Shown: positions 21,281 to 28,417 of the stretch, piece after piece | How the letters are laid out: every line of letters begins with the position of its first letter | How positions within the stretch are numbered: the first letter of the stretch is position 1 | Assembly: GCA_950295325.1 (NCBI GenBank) | Contig: CATNTY010000036.1 | Coordinates: forward strand, 1 to 32,079 | DNA: 32,079 nt | Source of the DNA: Polytrichum commune | Taxonomy: Eukaryota > Streptophyta > Polytrichopsida > Polytrichales > Polytrichaceae | Direction: 5' to 3' | Program-made: the position numbers and the translations under genes | The notes under the pieces: generated by a model | What the model was told of the DNA's origin: nothing | The model's database searches: none | What the model saw: the letters and a program-made list of their open reading frames with translations, nothing else

Positions 21281-21975
21281 GTTGGCGATAATTTTTTGAG
21301 AAATTTGTTGGTGAGTACATCTTTGTACCTCCTCAACATTCCACGAATGTGGTCTGGGGGAGGCCCATGTTTCCTAGCCTTCCCATGAGTTCCTTGGAGT
21401 TGCTCCAATTGAATCACGACCATTATGTTTTCCATTATTCATTTGGTCTATTCAGACCAAATTCAACTTGGTTCCTCCTAGCATAGGAGTCCTCGTCAAT
21501 TTGAAATTCAATTCTTTATCATAATGGCACATCACAAAGCACCGCAAACACACCGGGTTGTGCTTCACATCTACCATGTGAGTTTCAAAGAATGTGACCT
21601 TCACAATGACATGCACCTCATTTGTTTCACATAGTGTGAAATCTTAAAAAAAATCCAATGTCCTACATTAGAAGGTTACACGCATAGCCACCTCTTTTGT
21701 TTCATGCGGTTTGACCTTTGCAAACCGCACCTTGATGGGTTTACCCGCTCTACAAGTCGGCGAGCCCCAACTCCCTTGTGAGCTTTGGGCTCATGAAGGA
21801 GTCCGTTGCTTCTTTGTCAATCCATGAGACATGTCTCCCATTGATTCTAGCCATGATATACATAAGATTTGGCCTTGGCTTAAAGCTACTAACCATGGCC
21901 ACAAATCCACCATCTACATTCGGCTCGCGACACGAACATGATTTGTCTTGGTATGACAAAGCCAATGTTTAACAT
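21253..21975 (-). pseudogene. chromovirus protease and pre-RT segment, degenerate
   Basis: The protease region is seen at 21965-21750: MYIMARINGRHVSWIDKEA followed by TDSFMSPKLTRELGL fits the retropepsin pattern. The active-site triplet, normally DTG or DSG, reads Asp-Lys-Glu (21810-21818), so this protease would be inactive. After a stretch with stops, 21435-21253 holds the pre-RT motif (MLRRYKDVLTNKFLKKLSP), which in relatives precedes the RT fingers. Here it ends in a stop at the deletion junction. Confidence 0.75.
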
Positions 21976-22290
21976 TTTGTATGGGGCACAAACATGAATT
22001 GCCTTGGTACCACAATGCCACAGTTTTAATATTTTGTCTGCGGCACAAATATAATTTGGTTTGCTACTACCAAGCCAACTTCTAATATTCCATCCGCGTT
22101 ATAAACATGAATGTTTGGTACCACAAAGCCAACTTCTAACATTTTGTCTGCGAGACAAACATGATTTGGCTTCATCTGCAAAGACAACTTTTAACATTCT
22201 GTGTGCGGCACAAATATGATTTATCTTGGTAATACAAAAACACATTTTAACATTTCGTCCGCGGTACAAGCATGAATTGCTTTGGGACCT
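21905..22290 (-). repeat. minisatellite of ~56 bp, seven units, at gag/protease junction
   Basis: The word (G)CACAAA(C/T)ATGA(A/T)TT recurs with its ATG (or ATA) ending near 21940, 21996, 22053, 22109, 22163, 22218 and 22274, periods of 54-57 bp. TTGGTAC.ACAA and TTTTAACATTTTGTC-like words occur between. On the minus strand some units encode a Cys/His pattern (CGTKxNHxC) reminiscent of a degenerate zinc knuckle. The periods are not all multiples of three, so the frame shifts along the array. Confidence 0.75.
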
Positions 22291-22750
22291 ATACGCCTCA
22301 AGCCCTTTGTTGTAAGGCACCGTCCAACCTCCTTTCGGGGTCATCGGCTTTAATGCCCACCACGACCTTAATAAAGCTTTGGAAATTTGAACATGGTATT
22401 CACCACCCTCTTTTGAAACCCTACCTGAAACGATGCATTTCTTAAAAAACTTGTCCATCTTAGATGTACCATTCATTTGGGTGTGAAATTCACGCACATA
22501 GGCCTTAAGAGACCATGTATGCCTCATTTGCACCAACTTCATTCCAACATCATCACCTTCTAAGCATTTTGAATAGGAATTTCAATCCAATATTACAACC
22601 ATCCAAGCTTAAAGGTGCATTTAGAATTTTAGCCCCCAATACTTTTCGAGGTTTGCAGTAGCCCTTTCCAAGAACTCCTCCAGTTTCCTTACTGAATCCA
22701 CTGTCATTCCCACCATTGTCATATAATTATAGTATGGTCAAAATCCACTT
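22099..22750 (-). pseudogene. chromovirus gag remnant, 5' end cut off
   Basis: On the minus strand an initial helical segment (MTVDSVRKLEEFLERATANL, about 22710-22640) is followed, after stops, by LVQMRHTWSLKAYVREFHTQM (22540-22475). That resembles the conserved core of plant Ty3/gypsy gag (retrotrans_gag: a 'sVreYvreF' motif). The open frame then runs into the minisatellite and ends at 22099. Upstream of 22750 the gag is interrupted by a CACTA-like terminus, so the chromovirus 5' LTR and start are not here. Confidence 0.6.
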
Positions 22751-22752
22751 AA

Positions 22753-22778
22753 CACTATATTCGTTAAATTGAGACTTT
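22753..22778 (+). mobile_element. CACTA-like element terminus, copy 1
   Basis: It begins CACTATATTCGTTAAATTGA, with 26 identical bases shared with 30467-30492. It starts with the CACTA pentamer that defines the ends of CACTA (En/Spm) transposons, and it begins abruptly inside the chromovirus gag. Repeats with a shared motif follow inside it, as expected for subterminal transposase-binding regions. The opposite end (ending TAGTG) was not found, so the element's length is unknown. Confidence 0.65.
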
Positions 22779-22894
22779 TTGGGCATTTTGAGACATTCAC
22801 AAAAATAAGAAGAAGGATAAATGGAACACATATTGGAGAAAGTTGTAAGATGTGAACACTTTGAAGCGGATGTTTAGACCAAGAACCCCATTAA

Positions 22895-23195
22895 TAACTC
22901 ATATTTGTGATGGTTTAGGGTGGGCAATCCAAACCTTGAACCAAATTGAAGGGGAAATATTAAAACATTCATATTATTGCACACAAAATATGAGAGCTTG
23001 TATGAATATGGTTTAGGTAGGGCAATCCAAACCATAGATCATATCGAAGGGGAAATATGATAACCAATATAATATTGCATACAAAATATTCCAAATTCAT
23101 ATTTGTGATGGTTTAGGTAGGGCAATCCAAACCTTAGACCATATTGAAGGGGAAATCATGTGAAACTTATATTATTGCAAATAAAACATACAATG
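22895..23195 (+). repeat. subterminal tandem repeats, ~99-bp units
   Basis: Three units contain TGGTTTAGG, GGTAGGGCAATCCAAACC and ATTGAAGGGGAAAT; TGGTTTAGG falls at 22911, 23009 and 23109 (periods 98 and 100). They lie 140-440 bp inside the CACTA-like end. The core GGTAGGGCAATCCAAAC closely resembles GGTAGAGCACTCCAAAC in the repeats next to the other CACTA-like end. Confidence 0.8.
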
Positions 23196-23297
23196 TATGG
23201 CATTTTAAATGCATAGCATGCTAACACCACACATCCATTGGATAGTGCGACCCAAAATCATCTTGCCTATGGCCCAAAAGCCTACGCCTACTATGGC

Positions 23298-23612
23298 CTA
23301 TTTAGCCTTGGAGAGTGTCTCTTTTTCTTTTGCATCTTTTTCTTTTGATGCGGCTTCTTTTGCTCGCATTGCTTCAACATTCCTGAAAATCTCCGCCCCG
23401 CGACTATAGCCAAGGTTGGGACGTGAGCCATCCATAACACATTTTGCATTCCGTCGGCCGCCCGAAGTATACGACGAAGAATTCAAATACGATGAAGTGG
23501 ATTGTTTAGCATTTCTGGTCATGGAGTAGAAACGCTCCAACTCGATGGACGCACTAGACCACATAGGTTTACGAGTGGGAGTAACCTGCAACGCGTCAAT
23601 GCAATAACACAT
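23298..23612 (-). CDS. hypothetical protein or terminal exon, Lys/Glu/Ala-rich tail
   Basis: A 104-codon frame from ATG 23612 to a stop at 23298. A GCGTTGCAG acceptor-like site near 23588 suggests that the true start may be a splice junction and that this is the last exon of a minus-strand gene. The middle is Ser- and Arg-rich; the end is a highly charged helix (residues about 80-104, repeated AKEK and KE). No family is recognised. It lies just inside the CACTA-like terminus with its stop 545 bp from the element end. The other CACTA-like copy has the same arrangement, a minus-strand gene ending about 530 bp from the end. It is probably element-borne. Confidence 0.4.
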   Translation of the reverse strand: MCYCIDALQVTPTRKPMWSSASIELERFYSMTRNAKQSTSSYLNSSSYTSGGRRNAKCVMDGSRPNLGYSRGAEIFRNVEAMRAKEAASKEKDAKEKETLSKAK

Positions 23613-23615
23613 GTG

Positions 23616-24086
23616 TTAGTTTAGGGAGGAAGACCCAAACGTGTCATACGTTCCTTTTTTTGTGCAAAATGATTGTAATGCGTGGTTAACCATGTTGGGG
23701 GGGGGGTTCACCTTGTCACCGGGGGCGTTCGCGTCCGAGTTGACGAGGAGGGGCAAGGCATCCCGCAAAGGAATAGGAAGGGTGCCACTCTTCGTAGGCC
23801 AAGCGTCCATCCGCAGCCGCCGTTGAGGTGTAATATTGCCGCCAAGCCGAGAGGGGGACGCCCCGACGCATTTGCGATCTATGCCCTTGAGTGGCGACGG
23901 GTACGGGGATTGCCGGAAGATTTGCTTGGGTGGGGGGCTATCGACGACGCCGGCGTCAATAGGCTCCTTGGAGTAGTCAATGGTTGACGCGGCGTCGTAA
24001 ACGGTATCGTAGAAGAAACTCCCCAAGTTTGAGTCGCTGAAGATCTCAATCGAGGGCTCCAAACGCTGGCGCCAAAATGGAAACAA
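23616..24086 (-). CDS. hypothetical protein fragment, Pro/Ser-rich
   Basis: A 156-codon open frame starting MFPFWRQRLEPSIEIF. It is rich in Pro, Ser and Asp (PPPKQIFRQSPYPSP; later NPPPNM), suggesting a disordered protein, and ends just before the next minus-strand frame. No domain is recognised. A second frame over the same DNA (24148-23879) is also open but less protein-like. It may be an exon of the same minus-strand transcription unit as its neighbours. GC-rich codon use differs from the AT-rich flanks. Confidence 0.35.
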   Translation of the reverse strand: MFPFWRQRLEPSIEIFSDSNLGSFFYDTVYDAASTIDYSKEPIDAGVVDSPPPKQIFRQSPYPSPLKGIDRKCVGASPSRLGGNITPQRRLRMDAWPTKSGTLPIPLRDALPLLVNSDANAPGDKVNPPPNMVNHALQSFCTKKGTYDTFGSSSLN

Positions 24087-24164
24087 AACAAAACCAAAGG
24101 GAAGAGGGAGAGATAGAGCGCGTGAAAATCAAGATACATATGAAGCATATATTACAAAAAGTGG

Positions 24165-24193
24165 GCGCGCGCGCACACACACACACACACACA
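24165..24193 (+). repeat. (GC)5(AC)n microsatellite
   Basis: Ten bases of alternating GC run directly into about 19 bases of AC. This 29-base alternating purine-pyrimidine tract is of the kind that favours left-handed Z-DNA. It separates two minus-strand frames. Confidence 0.9.
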
Positions 24194-24212
24194 TACAAAC
24201 ACATGTACTCTC

Positions 24213-25025
24213 TCAAATGAGTTTGTTAAATTTTGCGTGAGAGAACAACTCTCTGTACAAATGGTCTCGTGGATCCAAGTATCTCTCGCCTATCGGATTA
24301 TTCCTAACAAAATTGTTTATGGGTTGTCTGCTACCCCAGAGCGCCTGCAGGTATTTACTAAGGTCTAACAAAAATCGGTCCCACACCTTCTCGACCGTCC
24401 ACGTAGGGCAAACTATTAAGTTGGTCGTTGGGTTCAACATGTTCTTGGCGGCGCTGTCGTCCACCATGAGCGTGTTCTCGCGGGTGGGACGGACGTCGTA
24501 GGGGACGCCTATCAAGGACGGTCGCTGGTCCCAAAAAATGGGCTTCAAGACCTTGAGATATTGGGGCAACGCGGGGTTGTTTGGTTTTTTGACGACTTTG
24601 TCGTCCTGTGTGTACAATATTCTACATGCTTCTTGTGCTAGGACCAGGCAGGGGGGCTCGATGCCCTTGAACATGAACTCCATGACCGCATTGGTGTTCT
24701 CGGCCTTCATGGAGCTCCACACGACCACCCACCATTTTGTTTGGGCAATCTGCAGGAAGCGCAGGAGCCACGGCCGGAGGTGCACTAGCTTGTTCTTTAT
24801 GAACGTGGCCGGCCCGTCATAATTCACGTCCTCGGGTTTCCAAAAGGGAACCGTGGGGATCCTTGGGCAATGAATGCACTAGACGAGGACCCCGTTCAAG
24901 TCTAACACCAGGAATTGTTTCTTCGGTAGCGAGTGCGGGGCGGGTAAAACCGGGGGGGCCGCCGCGCTGCCTTCTCCGCTCCTTGGAGAAGAGCGTCGGG
25001 GAGCCGCTACGCTATGCTCTGAGCC
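24213..25025 (-). pseudogene. FCP1-like HAD phosphatase, interrupted by one stop
   Basis: One minus-strand frame of about 270 codons. A Pro/Ser/Ala-rich leader is followed by HAD motif I as KKQFLVLDLNGVLV (near 24885-24925). Motif II is VVVWSSMKAEN, with the Ser/Thr position present. A Lys region (VKKPNNPALPQYLKVLKPIFWD) follows, then motif IV as NTLMVDDSAAKNMLNP. The order and spacing match the FCP1/SCP phosphatase domain that dephosphorylates proteins such as the RNA polymerase II tail. The second Asp of DxDxT is Asn; I recall a similar DxNG form in some plant FCP1-like proteins, and it suggests weak or absent catalysis. A TAG at 24879-24881 directly after motif I breaks the frame. The segment starts at a likely splice acceptor (TATCCGCAG, exon from 25025); no ATG precedes it. 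Just upstream sits a family-S solo LTR. The location inside a CACTA-like end suggests a captured host gene fragment. Confidence 0.8.
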
Positions 25026-25089
25026 CTGCGGATACGAGCGAGAGAAAATGGTGGGCGACTTATGTCATGCTATGTCCAAACAAAGCAAT

Positions 25090-26065
25090 TGTTGCAACCC
25101 TTGCTAGCCCCCTTAGCAATCTTGCCAATTTTCCTTTCTAGCAAAGGTTACGAGTGCTAACCCTTCGCATACCGCCATGCTAATGCTTAGCTCCTCCTAC
25201 CCCGGACCATATAATTCATAGGAGGGAACCAACCCTCCTACTTTGCTTTCGGGACTCACCCCTTAATCGGTAACCCATTTCTTCGATGTGGACTTCCATC
25301 CATGGAAGTCCAATCCTATGTTGATCATCGCATTGCCGGAGCAAGACTACAACAACCCGAACCATACTAGGCAACTATGGCCTCACAATGGGCCAAAGCC
25401 CATGGAGGCCGTGCCGTTTGGCCTCGGGTGGGTGAGGCCACACCACCTCACCCATATAAGCCTTTAGGACTCTACGCGGGGCCCCTACCCCACCGTCAAC
25501 CAACCTCTTGTCTCTCCACCAAGAGTTGGGGCCAAGTAGACATTTTCCTCTAGCCGCTGGGCCTAGATGCCCCCAGCAGCTTCAGACCATCATAACTTCC
25601 TTGTATGATGTCTGATGCTAACAAAAAAAAACCACTCCATCCTCATCTACGCTTCACGTAGATGCCGATAGACTCCTCACTTGCCCCATTTGGGTAATTC
25701 TTGAGGAAGTTATGCCTGTTTGAACCTTGGCAGTCCCGGGAATCACTCCCAGGCACTGCTGTACCAGGGCGCTGTCCCGGGACAGCGCCCCACTCAAATG
25801 GCCATAACTCCTAGCTCACACCTCCGATTGAGGTGATCTTGAGCATTCTAGAATCACCACGCCATGAGCTACGCATAGCTTATAGCCCTTCCCTTGTGCC
25901 TCCTAGTCTCCGTGGGTGGGAGGCGTTCCCAACGCCCGCGGCCCTCACCCACACTAGGATCACTTGGGCCCTCTCACCAACGGCGCCACAAGTCCCGGGT
26001 GTCACTCCGGGGTCCCCCTTGTGCCCATGGTGTTTCGGGCACTCTTCATGGAGAGGTGCGCAACA
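25090..26065 (+). mobile_element. solo LTR, family S copy 2 (TSD GCAAT)
   Basis: A 976-bp unit from TGTTGC to GCAACA, flanked by an exact duplication GCAAT (25085-25089 and 26066-26070). It shares its layout with copy 1 at 3195-4129: the same start (GCAACCCTTGCTAG), the ATGGAAGTCCA segment, the CCCATATAAGCC box, the CCCGGGACAGCG segment and the terminal AGGTGCGC block. It lies directly upstream (minus-strand sense) of the HAD pseudogene and separates it from any promoter or first exon. Confidence 0.92.
25455..25460 (+). promoter_or_regulatory. TATA-like box in family-S LTR copy 2
   Basis: TATAAG in CCCATATAAGCC, at the same place as the box in copy 1. The box and its surroundings are retained while other parts of the two LTRs differ. 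Confidence 0.4.
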
Positions 26066-26633
26066 GCAATAAGGAGATGAGCGTTCTCGACGCAAACACA
26101 AAACCATTTGATTCATTGGCAGGGACGCAACAAGGCATGCAAGAGACGCAATAGCATACATGATACATTCGAACACAAGATGCAAGTATATAGGAGTCAA
26201 AAATGGTGATTATATTATATACAATGCTCTATGTACATCTTGATTGGGGGGAGCCGCATTGAACGATGCGTTCAAACTAGCCTAGTTCTACATCTAACAA
26301 ACTTTGAAGAGACGCGCCGCCGTGATGAAGACTTCGTCGCAAGCCAGGGTAGGTGGACGAATGGATGATCGCGGGGGGGAGGGTGGCGAAGGGCGCAAGT
26401 GCGGGCGAGCATTTGGGGCTGGTGTGGGTGACGGGTGGGTAAGTTCCTCCTAGCTAGGAGACACAACCAAGGCAAGAAAACAAAAACCCAAGGAGTTTGG
26501 GTCAAACGACCCAACCTGAGTGGGTTCAGTGCATTACCTCGCCTTGGTCGTGCCTTGATGACGTTGATGCCGTCAACGTGCGCGCTGCCCCACCTCTGTC
26601 ACCACCGCCTCCTCCGACAACGTCAACGGCAAC

Positions 26634-26888
26634 CTACTCCTGCAAAGGCTGACTGTCAGGCCTTTGTCCCAACCCAACCTCCGCATGCGCATCATGCATT
26701 GGTTCATCGACTAGGTTAGGAGTAGAGGTATCACCAGGCCCTTGCGGGCCTTCAACATCTAGCATAGGCTCGTCCACCGGGGTCTGATCTGGGACGGGGT
26801 TTGGGTCGGCCGACCCAAACCCTGCTGCTTGGCGAGGGGACGAGACTTGTATGCGAGTAATGGGCGGAGAGCAGAAAATGGAGACCAT
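26634..26888 (-). CDS. hypothetical Pro/Asp-rich N-terminal exon
   Basis: An 84-codon frame from ATG 26888 to TAG 26634-26636. The product is Pro-, Asp- and Gly-rich with the phrase VDEPM twice (VDEPMLD and VDEPMHD), so it is disordered and acidic. The same frame continues past the stop for about 35 codons of Gly/Ala/Ser-rich sequence. It lies upstream, in the minus-strand sense, of the HAD pseudogene and may be its first exon or that of a related transcription unit. No family is recognised. 26071-26633 between them has only chance frames. Confidence 0.3.
   Translation of the reverse strand: MVSIFCSPPITRIQVSSPRQAAGFGSADPNPVPDQTPVDEPMLDVEGPQGPGDTSTPNLVDEPMHDAHAEVGLGQRPDSQPLQE
26800..26819. 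other. 20-bp perfect palindrome
   Basis: TTTGGGTCGGCCGACCCAAA is fully self-complementary. A related interrupted palindrome, TTGGGTCAAACGACCCAA, lies at 26497-26514. Two symmetric TTGGGTC/GACCCAA sites 300 bp apart could bind a dimeric protein, but the first also lies inside a possible coding frame, so chance is not excluded. Confidence 0.5.
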
Positions 26889-27139
26889 AATCCAAATATA
26901 GACATTTAGCTAAATTTAGCTTGCAAAATCTAGCAGTTTGGAATATATTTCAAAAATATTCCAAGAATATTATTTTTTTGGGCCAATTTTTGAGACCTTT
27001 AACCGTGGACCCAGGGGGTTTAAAGATTGAGAAATTCCTTTTTTTTCCTATTACCGTGCTCTCACTTTCCAGTAATATTGGTTGATTTAAACAAAAAAAA
27101 ATTAACGGGTTTGTTTACGTTGACTATTCATTTTTGCAG

Positions 27140-27370
27140 ATTAGCCGTCATTTCTCCACCTTCTTCGTCCCGGATATGACTATTGAAAAACTACAAAAGG
27201 TGGCAACTACATATGTGGATGCTTCCTTTAAGGCTAGATGGCTTCGGTGGTGGAATTCCCCCGCCGAGGTCAAAACCAAAAACAAGTTCCCCTCTTCTCG
27301 TCCCCTTCGGGAGAAAACCCTCGATGACTGGCTTCACAAAGCTTCTTTTTGGGCACAGGTGCTCCAATAA
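27140..27370 (+). CDS. possible terminal exon, unknown protein
   Basis: It follows a good acceptor-like site, CATTTTTGCAG (27139 is the last base). The open frame of about 76 codons has a well-mixed, Trp-rich composition (KARWLRWWNSPAEVKTKN, then TLDDWLHKASFWAQ) and ends at TAA 27368-27370. It looks more protein-like than the antisense frame over the same bases. No family is recognised. It may be the last exon of a small plus-strand gene, or an eroded transposon protein. Confidence 0.35.
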   Translation: MSRHFSTFFVPDMTIEKLQKVATTYVDASFKARWLRWWNSPAEVKTKNKFPSSRPLREKTLDDWLHKASFWAQVLQ

Positions 27371-27889
27371 AAAAAAAACCCTAAAAGACCAAAATCCAAA
27401 ACCCGATATCAGTTGCATGCTCCTCCTCCGTGGCAGTCTATAAATACTGTCTGCCTTACTCAAATGTTCATTCTCACGAAGCTTTTGAATCACTGCGGCC
27501 CCTACTCTGAGGTGAACACAAGAATCAAGTATAGGTTTTAGAAACCCATCTTCCGGTTCCATCAAGCTCGTCTCTTCAAGCTCGTCCTCCGCACTGTACT
27601 CTTCCGATGTGGGATTGGACTGCGTCCCCACATCTTTTGATGCTCCTCCAGACTGACATCCTTGGCCCTGGGACGTTGACGGACCTTCAGATTCATCTAC
27701 CGTCGACAATGTTGCGTTCTCCCCTGTGTCTTCAAAATCTAAAACTTTGTTAATTCCATTTGTTTTGTATTTTTCGTGTTGTGCCTTCTTCCTCCCCATT
27801 CTACTCGTCTTCAATGCCTTAGTGCTACTAAAATACAACTTCCCTCTCTTTTTCCTTCTCTTGATATGGTTCTGCATGTCAGGTATCAC
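27191..27889 (-). CDS. hypothetical nuclear-type protein (basic start, acidic middle)
   Basis: A 232-codon open frame; the first true ATG is four codons in. It starts with a basic cluster (KRRKKRGK) like a nuclear localisation signal. A Ser/Gly/Glu-rich acidic stretch follows (STSQGQGCQSGG; SAEDELEETSLMEPEDG), then a helical segment (GAAVIQKLRENEHLSKAD). The last 75 codons oppose the plus-strand exon at 27140-27370 and are probably read-through rather than real protein. No family is recognised. It may be an element-borne accessory protein. Confidence 0.35.
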   Translation of the reverse strand: MIPDMQNHIKRRKKRGKLYFSSTKALKTSRMGRKKAQHEKYKTNGINKVLDFEDTGENATLSTVDESEGPSTSQGQGCQSGGASKDVGTQSNPTSEEYSAEDELEETSLMEPEDGFLKPILDSCVHLRVGAAVIQKLRENEHLSKADSIYRLPRRRSMQLISGFGFWSFRVFFLLEHLCPKRSFVKPVIEGFLPKGTRRGELVFGFDLGGGIPPPKPSSLKGSIHICSCHLL

Positions 27890-28306
27890 CCTTCCAGAGC
27901 ATGTCTACTCCAACATTCCCAAAACCCTCCCTTGAACCGAACACATCTTATGGCACTCGAGAGTCCATAACTTATGATTCTAAAACAAAGGAGATGAATA
28001 TCACGAGATCTTATACAAGTGTTCGCACGAGGAACAGTCCTATATTTAATGTCCAATTGGGTATTTGTTATTCGTTCTATTCATGTCTTGAAACGTCAAG
28101 TCTATCTCTAGACCTAGTTATGAATCATGCTTTAAGTCGGCGCCAAATAATCAAATTTAATTGCTTGTTGAGTAGAATGTCTACCATGACTTATACGCTA
28201 TACTTATATATATCGTGACAGCGTTACCCATCACTTTTAGACTCAAGGGCGGCTGTTTTCATATTAAAAATATTAATGAAGCTTTCGTTCAGAGTTCATC
28301 CATCAT
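27890..28306. other. intergenic, nothing recognised
   Basis: AT-rich with a chance plus-strand frame (27901-28218) of no coding character. It lies between two divergent coding remnants and could hold promoters. Only weak TATA-like words are visible (e.g. CTTATATATATCG near 28203). Confidence 0.4.
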
Positions 28307-28417
28307 GTGGATCATGTCGTTGTCGTTGGTAGCCCATTTGTAATATATAGATGGCCCACAATGTTCAGAATCCTCTTTCATATTTTCTTCTTAGTGCAAG
28401 TCCTCACTCCCCTCATC

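Noticed and set aside
22895-23195. CRISPR array
   Set aside because: Units are contiguous ~99-bp direct repeats with no short repeat/spacer pattern, in eukaryotic transposon DNA.
23641-24822. Plus-strand frames of 60-100 codons
   Set aside because: They oppose the HAD and neighbouring minus-strand frames, with no recognisable motifs of their own.
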